Shown here: positions 44,384 to 52,259 of the stretch, one piece after another
Layout: each line of letters starts with the position of its first letter
Numbering within the stretch: position 1 is the first letter of the stretch
Assembly: GCF_003335105.1 (NCBI RefSeq)
Contig: NZ_QFWQ01000010.1
Span: 42,384 to 106,383, forward strand
Length of the DNA: 64,000 bases
DNA from: Rhodanobacter denitrificans
GTDB lineage: Bacteria > Pseudomonadota > Gammaproteobacteria > Xanthomonadales > Rhodanobacteraceae
Direction: 5' to 3'
Translations under genes and position numbers: made by a program
The notes under the pieces: generated by a model
Told to the model about the DNA's origin: nothing
The model's database searches: none
Seen by the model: only the letters and a program-made list of their open reading frames with translations

Positions 44384-44770
44384 ATGGGCCACAACAAGTC
44401 ACGCTCGAGCGTTTCGGTGGGCCCGGTCGACTGGAGTGATCCGAACCTGGATGCACTGCTGCAGAAAGTCGACGGCTGGAAGCTGGACAACCGCAGCAGC
44501 CACGCGCCGCAGGAAGTGCAGATCCACGTCAGCTCCGGATGGACGGCGGGCTCCGTCATCAGCAAGCCGGCGCAGCTGATCTCCATGGATGAGCAAACCA
44601 TGATACTGGCGACCCGGTTTCCGGTTCCGAACGGCGAGCACGTGCGCGTGGACACCCAGGATGCAGACGGCACGCATATCGTGTGGGCCTGGATGATGGA
44701 AGGGCGCGAGGGTTGCCGCGTCGAGGATCGCGAACGCGGCCTGTTCCTGAGCAAGCTGCGTATCGGCTGA
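44384..44770 (+). CDS. Small protein of unknown function, possibly PilZ-like
   Basis: This 128-residue protein starts MGHNKSRSSVSVGPVDWSDP, with GGAGG 8 bp upstream. The C-terminal half has alternating beta-strand pattern (EVQIHVSSGWTAGSVISKPA, QLISMDEQTMILATRFPV, EHVRVDTQDADGTHIVWAWM) like PilZ or other small barrel domains, but the RxxxR and DxSxxG motifs needed for c-di-GMP binding are absent. It is divergent from the peroxiredoxin gene. I cannot assign a function. Confidence 0.6.
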   Translation: MGHNKSRSSVSVGPVDWSDPNLDALLQKVDGWKLDNRSSHAPQEVQIHVSSGWTAGSVISKPAQLISMDEQTMILATRFPVPNGEHVRVDTQDADGTHIVWAWMMEGREGCRVEDRERGLFLSKLRIG

Positions 44771-44896
44771 CGGTCTGAAGGCAGATACCGAAGGCGTCGC
44801 CGAGCATGCCGGCGCTTGCCGCACATCTTGTCGCGGCACGAGGTTTTGCCGGTCGCGGACGGTACTCGAAATCCGGCTCCGGGTCGGCCTGGGATT

Positions 44897-46672
44897 TCAG
44901 GCTTCGGCCAGGCTGCCGTTTCCGGCGTCGGCGATGACGCGGTTGCGCCCGGTACGCTTGGCGCGGTACAGCGCGGCGTCCGCTTCCTTGCAGAGCCGTT
45001 GCAGCCCATAGCCGCAGGTGTCGGTGAAAGCCAGGCCGACGCTGGCGGAAATCCATATGTCGCGCCCATCTTTTTCGATCGGTGCCGTTTCAATGGCAAC
45101 GCGGATGCGGTCGGCGATCTCCAGCCCCTGATCGCGGGAACACTCGCGCAGCAGGATGCCGAATTCCTCACCACCCAGCCGGCCGAACAGGTCGGCGGGG
45201 CGCAGGTGCTGCTGGCAGATGCCGACGGCATGCTTCAGCACGGTGTCGCCCATGACGTGGCCATGGGTGTCGTTGACCTGCTTGAAGTGGTCCAGGTCGA
45301 TCGAAGCCAGGCAGGCGTGGCGGGCATGCTTCTCGGAAAGGCGCAGGGTGCGCTCGGCTTCGCCGATGAAGTGCTGGTGGTTGTAGATGCCGGTGAGACC
45401 GTCGTAGTGCGACAGACGCTTGAAGCGGAGCTGCGAGCGCTTGAGCCGGAACAGCCACAGCGCGATGGAGGCGAGCGCCATCAGCAGCAGCGCGATATAC
45501 AGCCGGCCGGTTTCCACCGTCTTGCCGGCCAGCGCCTGATGCATGCGCAGCACGGCGTTCTGCCGGCCCAGCTCTTCCGCTTCCATCTGCCGGGTCAGCA
45601 CCTGCTGCTGCACCGTCCGGTACGCGAGTGTGCGCGCGCCGACGTCGTTGAGGTAACCCTTGTCCTGGGCCGCGTAGTGCTCGTGGTAATCCAGCGCGGC
45701 GGCGGCATGGCCCTGTTTCTTCTCGACCTGGTAGAGCACCTCGTAGGCATCCTTCAGCCATTCGTTGATGTCCCCGGGATGGCCCATCGCCACGGCGGCG
45801 AGTGCCGCCGTGCGCGCCTCGGCGTCGCGGCCCAGCTTCGCGTAGGCCATCGCCCGCTTGGCCTGGGCCGACAGCATGTGCAGGTAGTAGCGGCTGGCCT
45901 CGATGGCGGGGGCGATGCGGTCGAGCAGGGCCAGCGCCTTGCCGGGCTGCTCCTGGTCCAGGTAGAGGCTGTCCAGCGCCAGTTCCAGGGCATGGGTGAT
46001 GATTGGCTCCCCGGCTGCCGTGCAGGTATCGATGGCCTGTTGCAACTCCGCGCTGGCGGTCGTTAGCCGCTTGCCGTTGTACAGTGCCGCGACCTGCAGG
46101 TAGCGGGGACGACACAGGCTGCCGTCGGGCGGAACGACGCTCTCCATCATGCGTGCGTAGTTGACGGCGAGGTCGGTCTGGCCGGCGTAGTTCAGCATCT
46201 GCGAGAGGTTTTCCAGCAGGATGAAACGGGCCTGCGGATCCTTGACCGCGGGCAACGCGGCCGTGAGCTGGTTGGCCAGCCGGTAAGCTTCCTCGTAGCG
46301 CCGGCTGAATCCCAGGTTGCTCAGCAGCAGGGCCGATGCCTTGGTGGACAGGGCGGCATCGCCCGAGCGGCCGATGACCTCGCGCAGCTGGCTTTCGGCG
46401 CTGGCGGCGTAGCCTTCGTAGCTGGCCTCCCAGGCATCGAGGTAACGCAGATGCCATTGTTCGGAGGCGCTCAGTCGGGGCACCTCGCGATGGAACTCCG
46501 CCAGCATCTGTGCGAACCGCGGGTGGTCGGTGGTACGCAGGCGCTCGATCCGGTCGAGCGCCTGCTTCGGATCCGTGACGGGAGTGGGGGGATTGCCGGC
46601 ATGCGCCAGCGCGCACCACGCCATGGCCGCCATCGCAGGCCACATGCGGATGCGGCTGGACAGCACGGGCAT
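44897..46672 (-). CDS. Diguanylate cyclase with periplasmic TPR-like sensor domain
   Basis: This 591-residue protein has a signal/anchor sequence (RMWPAMAAMAWCALAHA). A large helical TPR-type sensor follows (residues 30-390, e.g. LLSNLGFSRRYEEAYRLANQ, ALALLDRIAPAIEASRYYLH, DYHEHYAAQDKGYLNDVGAR). A transmembrane helix (LYIALLLMALASIALWLF) and a GGDEF domain with active site GRLGGEEFGILL complete it. ASIDLDHFKQVNDTHGH supports catalytic competence, and there is an RxxD-like site (RECSRD). It makes c-di-GMP in response to an unknown signal. It begins 11 nt after the borosin precursor stop and is probably co-transcribed with it. The start MPVLSSRIRM was chosen at the hydrophobic segment. Confidence 0.88.
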   Translation of the reverse strand: MPVLSSRIRMWPAMAAMAWCALAHAGNPPTPVTDPKQALDRIERLRTTDHPRFAQMLAEFHREVPRLSASEQWHLRYLDAWEASYEGYAASAESQLREVIGRSGDAALSTKASALLLSNLGFSRRYEEAYRLANQLTAALPAVKDPQARFILLENLSQMLNYAGQTDLAVNYARMMESVVPPDGSLCRPRYLQVAALYNGKRLTTASAELQQAIDTCTAAGEPIITHALELALDSLYLDQEQPGKALALLDRIAPAIEASRYYLHMLSAQAKRAMAYAKLGRDAEARTAALAAVAMGHPGDINEWLKDAYEVLYQVEKKQGHAAAALDYHEHYAAQDKGYLNDVGARTLAYRTVQQQVLTRQMEAEELGRQNAVLRMHQALAGKTVETGRLYIALLLMALASIALWLFRLKRSQLRFKRLSHYDGLTGIYNHQHFIGEAERTLRLSEKHARHACLASIDLDHFKQVNDTHGHVMGDTVLKHAVGICQQHLRPADLFGRLGGEEFGILLRECSRDQGLEIADRIRVAIETAPIEKDGRDIWISASVGLAFTDTCGYGLQRLCKEADAALYRAKRTGRNRVIADAGNGSLAEA

Positions 46673-46683
46673 GCCGGTTTCGT

Positions 46684-46959
46684 CTAGGACAAGGACAGCG
46701 GACGGTCGTCGGGTGCCGGGTCTTCGCCGTCTTCTTCCTCTTCCTCCTCGTGCGCGGGGCTCTGGATGGACTCGGTGGCCAGGTTCACCTTGTTCCCGAA
46801 CTCCGCCGCCAGCATCGCGCTGTCGCCGCTGGCCACCGCCGAGATGAGCGCGGCTGACGCCTGGGCCCCCTCGAGCACGTTCGCCAGGTCCCCTGCCGTG
46901 GCGTGGCGCAACGCGGCATCGCTGCCGATGGCTTCCAGCAGGTCGATCGTGTCTGTCAT
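46684..46959 (-). CDS. Putative split-borosin precursor peptide
   Basis: This 91-residue peptide has an N-terminal helical region (IDLLEAIGSDAALRHA, residues 5-20; AVASGDSAMLAAEFG, 41-55) that resembles the borosin-binding domain of SonA-type precursors: GxDAxL followed by AVxxGDxxxL at the right spacing. Residues 56-70 (NKVNLATESIQSPAH) lie where SonA carries its core, then an acidic run of six Glu, and a tail DDRPLSLS. It has no signal peptide. It sits directly downstream of a SonM-like alpha-N-methyltransferase, which would methylate core backbone amides. The leader is inferred by pattern, not by alignment. GGGGAAGA lies just upstream of the ATG. Confidence 0.72.
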   Translation of the reverse strand: MTDTIDLLEAIGSDAALRHATAGDLANVLEGAQASAALISAVASGDSAMLAAEFGNKVNLATESIQSPAHEEEEEEDGEDPAPDDRPLSLS

Positions 46960-47086
46960 GGTTCTTCCCCGTTCCGTGATGATCGTGCGATTGGCATGGC
47001 GGGTCCGCCGATGCCGGTGGCGTCATGGGCCGGTGCGGACCTTTCCCCAGGGCAGGCACGGCCGGCGGGCCATTATGTGCGCTAGT

Positions 47087-47920
47087 TCACGTTTTGGCAC
47101 CTGCCTCCAGCCGGTCCAGCGCCTCAATCCGGTCCAGCACGGCGCGGTTGGGCTTCATCGCCGCGGCCGGGGGCAGCACGACTGTCTCCTCGGCGCTCAG
47201 GGGCACCTGCGGCAGGTCGCGCAGCGCGATGCGACGGATCCGTGGCTGCTGGATCGGCAGGGTGGCCGCGCGGTAGACGATGACCGGGTGATCCAGCGGG
47301 TAGTCCCGGGCCAGCAGGTCCACCAGCACCTGCCGATAAGCCGGCCCGGTCCGGGAGATCCCCAGCGACCAGTCGCCCGCGTGCGCCACCTGCCACAGCA
47401 CCAGGTAGCCGGTGTTCTCGATGCGCCGTTCGTAGAACAGCAGCTGGCTGGCCTCGAAGTGCTGGCAGCCGTAGCGGCCGGGGTCGATGCCCAGGTCGGC
47501 GTAGAGGCAATCCTCGGCGGAGATGCCTGGCTCCATGTGCGCCTCGTAACCTTCCGCGCGGGCGGCCTTGATGGCCTTGTGCGGCGACCAGGCGAAGATG
47601 CCGGGATGGCCGTAGAACACCCCGCAGACCCGCTTGCCGGCGCGCACCTCGGTCATCATCAACTCGACCCATTCCCGGTAGGTCTTCAGCCGCGACTTGC
47701 CCTCCGCGTAGCAGGGCTGCAGGCTGCGCACGTCTGGGTGCATGCGCCCGAGCCAGACTTCCACGATGGCATCGGACAGCCCGGCGAACACTACGTCCGC
47801 CCGCTGAATGTGGCTGCGCGCCAGTGGCGTGAGGTGGGAACCGAGGGTCATGCCGAGGCCCACGCAGGCCAGGCTGCCGCGGGACGAGCCGTTCGATGAC
47901 GGGAGGGGTGGGGTATCCAT
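47087..47920 (-). CDS. Borosin-type peptide alpha-N-methyltransferase (SonM/OphMA family)
   Basis: This 277-residue tetrapyrrole-methylase-fold SAM enzyme installs multiple methyl groups on backbone amides of a separate precursor. Motifs: GSLACVGLGMTLGSHLTPLA (residues 15-34); YAEGKSRLKTY with Tyr71, Arg77 and Tyr81, matching in spacing the OphMA catalytic Tyr66/Arg72/Tyr76; FYGHPGIFAWSPH (102-114); MEPGISAEDCLYADLGIDPG (129-148), HFEASQLLFYE (154-164); LVLWQVAHAGDWSL (173-186); YPLDHPVIVYRAATLPIQQP (207-226). The last matches how I recall SonM. Cobalamin or sirohaem methylases lack this set. The 127-nt gap to the precursor gene has no terminator. Confidence 0.85.
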   Translation of the reverse strand: MDTPPLPSSNGSSRGSLACVGLGMTLGSHLTPLARSHIQRADVVFAGLSDAIVEVWLGRMHPDVRSLQPCYAEGKSRLKTYREWVELMMTEVRAGKRVCGVFYGHPGIFAWSPHKAIKAARAEGYEAHMEPGISAEDCLYADLGIDPGRYGCQHFEASQLLFYERRIENTGYLVLWQVAHAGDWSLGISRTGPAYRQVLVDLLARDYPLDHPVIVYRAATLPIQQPRIRRIALRDLPQVPLSAEETVVLPPAAAMKPNRAVLDRIEALDRLEAGAKT

Positions 47921-47965
47921 CGGCCCGGATGGTAGGGCAACTCCGGGCCGGGTGGCGCGGCGCGT

Positions 47966-48808
47966 TCAGCGCCGCGTGGCCAGTACTCCGTCCAGCGCCA
48001 GTTCGGCCCTGAAGCCGGCCTGTTCCAGCCGCCGAGCCACTTCGCGTGGCACGTCGCGGCCGCTGGTGAGCTTGTTGGGGCTGCCGGTGTAGTGAAACAG
48101 GCGGCCGCCGCGTCGCAGCACGCGGGCGAGCTGCCGGTAGAACTCCAGCGAGTACAGTTCGCCGGCGATGCCGAAGCGCGGCGGGTCGTGCAGCAGCGCG
48201 TCCACCGAGGCGTCGGCGAGCTGCGCGACGGCCCGCGCCACGTCCGCGTGCTGCAGCCGCAGGCGGCCACCGTTCTGCGGCGCATCAGGATCCGGCGACC
48301 ACGGGTTGAGCGTGCGCAGCCACAGCACGTCGGGATTCTTCTCGAACGAGTGGATGCGCGCCGCGCCGGCCTCCAGGCAGCAGGCGGCGAAGTAGCCCAG
48401 GCCGCCGCAGGTATCCAGCACCACCTTGCCGCGCGGCTCGACCAGCGTCACCTTGCGGCGCGCGTCGTCCAGCGGCGACTCCTTCGAGGTGGGCAGCATC
48501 TTGATGCCGTCGATCTCGAAGGTGGGCGCGCCCCACTCGGTGGGCACCAGCTTGATCAGCGAGCCGGCATAGCGCGCCACCGGCGCGAACCCGTCGCCGT
48601 CCCAGTAGTAGATCGTGCGGTCCTTCAGCGCGGACGGATACGGGTAGGGCTGGCCTTGCCACAGCCAGGCGTCCGGCTGCAGCGATGCGCTGCCGTTCGA
48701 GCGATCCAGGTCCAGCGAGCCGTCCCATTCGTGCGCACTGGCATCGCGTGCGGCCAGCAGCGATGCGGCGACGGGGCGGGTGAGCAGCGGGCCGGAGTAA
48801 TGCGACAC
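47966..48808 (-). CDS. COG2521-type SAM-dependent methyltransferase
   Basis: This 280-residue protein has a SAM-binding motif LDTCGGLGYFAACCLEAGAA (residues 131-150) followed by SFEKNPDVLWLRTLNPWS, the signature of the predicted methyltransferase family COG2521, first noted in archaea. The catalytic-type motif HDPPRFG is near residue 208. Its position 45 nt upstream of the borosin methyltransferase, same strand, suggests co-transcription and perhaps a tailoring role. Such genes are also seen alone, so this is inference. An N-terminal domain (residues 1-110) precedes the Rossmann core. Confidence 0.8.
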   Translation of the reverse strand: MSHYSGPLLTRPVAASLLAARDASAHEWDGSLDLDRSNGSASLQPDAWLWQGQPYPYPSALKDRTIYYWDGDGFAPVARYAGSLIKLVPTEWGAPTFEIDGIKMLPTSKESPLDDARRKVTLVEPRGKVVLDTCGGLGYFAACCLEAGAARIHSFEKNPDVLWLRTLNPWSPDPDAPQNGGRLRLQHADVARAVAQLADASVDALLHDPPRFGIAGELYSLEFYRQLARVLRRGGRLFHYTGSPNKLTSGRDVPREVARRLEQAGFRAELALDGVLATRR

Positions 48809-48974
48809 GGCAGATTATCCCGAACAACGATGGCAATGCGCCGCGGTGCGGCGAAGGAGCGGCATCGTAACCCAGCCGCCGCCTGGCGTGACGGGGGCAA
48901 GCCGGCCCGGTTGCCATCCGCGTCACCGTTTCCGCATTACCCTTGCCACTCCTGTCGCTGCTCCGAGGTGGAAC

Positions 48975-49544
48975 ATGGCCGTTCTGGTGGGTTTTTCCGG
49001 CAGCCTGCGCAAAGGCTCATTCAATGCCTCGCTGCTGCGCGCCGCCGTCGCGGCGATGCCGGGCGGCAGCCGGCTGCAGGTCATGTCGATCGCCGCGTTC
49101 CCGTTGTACAACGGCGACGATGAGGCCGCGCACGGCATTCCGGCCGAGGTGACGGCGCTCAAGGAGGCGATCGCCGCGGCCGACGGCCTGCTGATCGCCA
49201 CACCCGAATACAACAACAGTATTCCCGGCGTGACCAAGAACGCGCTGGACTGGCTGACCCGGCCGCCGGCCGACATCCCGCGCGTATTCGCCGGCAAGCC
49301 GGTGGCGCTGATCGGCGCATCGCCCGGCGGCTTCGGCACCATCCTGTCGCAGAACGCCTGGCTGCCGGTGCTGCGCACGCTCGGCGCGGAACTGTGGACC
49401 GGCGGCCGCCTGATGGTGTCGCACGCGGGCAGCGTGTTCGATGCCGATGGCGCCATCGCCGATGCGCGCACCGGCGACCAGCTGAGCAAGTTCGTGGAAG
49501 GCTTCGTCGCGTTCGCGCATGGCGGGTCGACGGGAAAGGCGTGA
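48975..49544 (+). CDS. NADPH-dependent FMN reductase
   Basis: This 189-residue protein has the flavodoxin-like fold with the P-loop FSGSLRKGSFNASLLRA. The motif ATPEYNNSIPGVTKNALDWL is diagnostic of the ArsH/ChrR/NAD(P)H:FMN oxidoreductase family. It reduces FMN, quinones or chromate-type acceptors with NADPH. The start MAVLVGFSGSLRK was chosen. Divergent from the COG2521 gene, with a small spacer. The gene after it (GST) starts 39 nt downstream and could be in the same transcript. Confidence 0.9.
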   Translation: MAVLVGFSGSLRKGSFNASLLRAAVAAMPGGSRLQVMSIAAFPLYNGDDEAAHGIPAEVTALKEAIAAADGLLIATPEYNNSIPGVTKNALDWLTRPPADIPRVFAGKPVALIGASPGGFGTILSQNAWLPVLRTLGAELWTGGRLMVSHAGSVFDADGAIADARTGDQLSKFVEGFVAFAHGGSTGKA

Positions 49545-49582
49545 AAGCCGCGGTTGGTTGATGGAACGCAGGAGGTGGCGCC

Positions 49583-50248
49583 TTGTCCCGTACGAGTGAT
49601 ACGACCGACGTGAGTCCGGTGCCGCGGATCACCGGCCGCAGCAGTTCGCATTTCACCCGCCTGGTGCGCGTGTTCGCGCAGGAGCTGGACGTGGCTTGCG
49701 AGTTCGTCCCGGTCTACGACCTGGCGTCGCTGGATGCGCGCGACTACGCGGGGAACCCCGCGCTCAAGCTGCCGGTGCTCACGAAGGACGGGGCGACGGT
49801 ATTCGGTGCCGAGAACATCTGCCGCGTGCTGGCGGAATCCGCACCGGCGCAGCGGCGCATCGTCTGGCCCGAGGATGCGCGCGACCTGCAGGCGCGCAAT
49901 GCGCAGGAACTCGTCTGGCACGCCATGCAGGCGCAGGTGCAGCTCGGCTTCGGCACGCAGGTCGCGCAACTTCCGGCGGACAGCATCTACTTCGTCAAGG
50001 CCGCCGCGGGATTGCGCAATGCCCTGCAGTGGCTCGACGAAAGGCTGCTGCCTGTCATCGCCACGCTGCCGCCGCGCGACCTCAGCATGCTGGAGGCATC
50101 GCTGTTCTGCCTGGTCGAGCACCTGGCTTTCCGCGTCACCGTCCCGCTCGCACCCTATCGCCACCTCGCGGCTTTCGCCCGGGAGTTTGGCAAGCGGGCA
50201 TCGGCGCGAAGCACGGCTTACCTGTTCGATGTGCCGCCCGATGGTTGA
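49583..50248 (+). CDS. Glutathione S-transferase-like protein
   Basis: This 221-residue protein starts at a TTG with GGAGG 8 bp upstream. The N-terminal thioredoxin-like domain carries FVPVYDLASLDARDYAGNPA, then LKLPVLTKDGATVFGAENIC (Pro and the E-N glutathione-contact position). The helical C-terminal domain is less conserved. The usual catalytic Tyr/Ser/Cys is not obvious, so it may bind but not conjugate glutathione. It lies downstream of an FMN reductase and upstream of a disulfide oxidoreductase in a redox-related run. Confidence 0.75.
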   Translation: MSRTSDTTDVSPVPRITGRSSSHFTRLVRVFAQELDVACEFVPVYDLASLDARDYAGNPALKLPVLTKDGATVFGAENICRVLAESAPAQRRIVWPEDARDLQARNAQELVWHAMQAQVQLGFGTQVAQLPADSIYFVKAAAGLRNALQWLDERLLPVIATLPPRDLSMLEASLFCLVEHLAFRVTVPLAPYRHLAAFAREFGKRASARSTAYLFDVPPDG

Positions 50249-50416
50249 GGGGCGGGAGGCCACGCTGTTCCCCTGGACGGCGGCTTCACGGAAATTTGTC
50301 GGGCCTGTCCGGTGGTTCGCGTTACAACAACCGCCTTCATGCAGGAGTGACGACATGGTTCTCCACGGCTATGGGTCGACGGCGCGCGGTGCGCTGCAGT
50401 TCGCGGCTGCAGCGTC

Positions 50417-51787
50417 GTGAGCCGCCGTTTCGACGCGATCATCGTCGGCGCCGGCCAGGCCGGGCCACCGCTCGCGAGCCGGCTGACCGGCGCCGGCCGA
50501 TCAGTGGCGCTGGTCGAGCGCAAGCTGTTCGGCGGCACCTGCGTCAACACCGGCTGCATGCCGACCAAGACCCTGGTCGCCAGCGCGCGAGCCGCGCACA
50601 TGGCCCGGCGTGGGGCGGATTTCGGCGTGGTGCTGGCGGGCGGCGTGGGCATCGACATGGCCAAGGTGAAGTCGCGCGCCGATGCGGTCATCGCGAACGC
50701 GCGCCACAACGTGCGCGCATGGCTGGACGGCATGGACGGCTGCACGGTGATCGAGGGCCACGCACGGTTCGAGGACGCGCAGACCTTGCGCGTCGGGGAG
50801 GAACGATTCACCGCACCACAGATTTTCCTGAACGTCGGTGCCCGCGCGTCGGTGCCGGACATGCCCGGCGTGCATGACATTCCCTATCTCACCAATACCT
50901 CGATCCTTGACCTGGACCGCGTGCCGCCACACCTTTTGATCGTCGGTGGCAGCTACATCGGGCTGGAATACGCACAGATGTATCGCCGCTTCGGCGCGCG
51001 CGTCACTGTGGTGGAAAAGGGTCCGTACCTGATCGGGCACGAGGACGAGGACGTCTCGACGGCCGTGCGCGGGATACTGGAAGGCGAGGGCATCGAGATC
51101 CGCACCGGCGTCGCCGAGCTCGCGTTCGAGCGCGCAGGCGAGGGGATCCGGGTGACCGCCGATGGCGGGCGGATCGACTGCAGCCACGTGCTGCTGGCGG
51201 TTGGGCGCGTGCCCAATACCGACGATCTCGGCCTGGAGCAGGCCGGCGTGACAACGGACAAACGCGGCTACATCGGCGTCGACGACGGGCTGCGCACGAA
51301 CGTGCCGGGCATCTGGGCGCTGGGCGACTGCAACGGGCGGGGCGCGTTCACGCATACGTCCTACAACGACTTCGAGATCGTCGCGGCGAACCTGCTCGAC
51401 GGCGAGCACCGTCGCCTCAGCGAGCGCGTCAGCGGCTACGCGTTGTACATCGACCCGCCGCTGGGGCGTGTCGGCATCGGCGAAACCGAGGCGCGCAAGC
51501 GCGGCCGCCCGTTCCTGGTCGGCAAGCGGCCGATGGCCCGGGTCGGGCGTGCGGTGGAGAGGGACGAGACGCAGGGTTTCATGAAGGTGATCATCGACGC
51601 CGGCACGAAGGCGATCCTCGGTGCCGCGATCCTCGGCATCGAGGGCGACGAGGCGATCCACGGCATCATCGACATGATGACCGTGGGCGCCACCGCCACG
51701 CAGCTGCAGCGCACGGTGCCGATCCATCCGAACGTGTCGGAACTGATCCCCACGCTGATCGCCGAAGCGCGCCCCGCGGACGGCTAG
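50417..51787 (+). CDS. Pyridine nucleotide-disulfide oxidoreductase (mercuric-reductase-like)
   Basis: This 456-residue FAD/NAD(P)H flavoprotein starts at a GTG. FAD motif IIVGAGQAGPPLASRL, redox-active disulfide GGTCVNTGCMPTK (Cys42, Cys47), NAD motif LLIVGGSYIGLEYAQMYRRF, FAD motif PGIWALGDCNGRGAFTHTSY and dimerisation domain with catalytic HPNVSELIPT are all present. It lacks a heavy-metal-binding N-terminal domain and C-terminal Cys pair, so it is a MerA-like or dihydrolipoamide-like reductase of unknown substrate rather than a true mercuric reductase. Confidence 0.9.
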   Translation: MSRRFDAIIVGAGQAGPPLASRLTGAGRSVALVERKLFGGTCVNTGCMPTKTLVASARAAHMARRGADFGVVLAGGVGIDMAKVKSRADAVIANARHNVRAWLDGMDGCTVIEGHARFEDAQTLRVGEERFTAPQIFLNVGARASVPDMPGVHDIPYLTNTSILDLDRVPPHLLIVGGSYIGLEYAQMYRRFGARVTVVEKGPYLIGHEDEDVSTAVRGILEGEGIEIRTGVAELAFERAGEGIRVTADGGRIDCSHVLLAVGRVPNTDDLGLEQAGVTTDKRGYIGVDDGLRTNVPGIWALGDCNGRGAFTHTSYNDFEIVAANLLDGEHRRLSERVSGYALYIDPPLGRVGIGETEARKRGRPFLVGKRPMARVGRAVERDETQGFMKVIIDAGTKAILGAAILGIEGDEAIHGIIDMMTVGATATQLQRTVPIHPNVSELIPTLIAEARPADG

Positions 51788-51910
51788 GGCGGCAGTCCGG
51801 ATGCATCGCCATCGCCCTGGGGGATCGGCCGTGTCCAAATCGGGGAACCACGCACGTCATAGGCATGGTGGAGCATGCTGCCCGCCGATCACCTGGAACG
51901 GAGAATCACG

Positions 51911-52258
51911 ATGCAATATCTACTGATGCTGTATGCGGAGGAAGGCGGCTGGTCGCGGATGTCGCCGGCCGAGCAGGAACAGGGCGTCGCGGCCTACGGG
52001 GCCTATACGCAGGCGTTGAAGACGGCGGGCGCGCTGGTCGGCTCGAACCGCCTGCAGGGCACGGCGAACGCGACCACCGTGCGCGTGGCGAACGGCAAGT
52101 CGCAGGTGCTGGACGGCCCCTACGCGGACTCCAAGGAGCAACTGGCCGGCTACTACCTCATCGACGTCGCCGACCTGGACGCCGCGCTCGCCTGGGCGGC
52201 GCGCTGTCCGGCCGCGAGTCACGGCATTGTCGAAGTGCGGCCGGTCTGGAGCATGTAG
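51911..52258 (+). CDS. YciI/DGPF-domain protein partnered with an ECF sigma factor
   Basis: This 115-residue protein carries a YCII-related domain: MQYLLMLYAEEGGW, then VLDGPYADSKEQLAGYYLID (the DGPF-like motif). The family has a ferredoxin-like fold of unknown catalytic role. The stop codon is followed immediately by a TTG-started ECF sigma gene, a conserved association seen with group ECF42, which suggests the DGPF protein acts with or is controlled by that sigma factor. The start at the second ATG (51911) was preferred over 51875. Confidence 0.9.
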   Translation: MQYLLMLYAEEGGWSRMSPAEQEQGVAAYGAYTQALKTAGALVGSNRLQGTANATTVRVANGKSQVLDGPYADSKEQLAGYYLIDVADLDAALAWAARCPAASHGIVEVRPVWSM

Positions 52259-52259
52259 C

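Noticed and set aside
44384-44770. PilZ c-di-GMP receptor
   Set aside because: The strand pattern is PilZ-like, but the RxxxR and DxSxxG ligand motifs were not found, so I only mention the resemblance.
47087-47920. Cobalamin/sirohaem tetrapyrrole methylase
   Set aside because: The fold is shared, but the MEPGISAEDCL and HFEASQ motifs and the adjacent small peptide gene fit the borosin branch. No cobalamin biosynthesis genes are nearby.
50417-51787. Mercuric reductase (merA)
   Set aside because: The redox disulfide is present but the C-terminal Cys pair and any mer neighbours are absent. I kept it as a general disulfide oxidoreductase.
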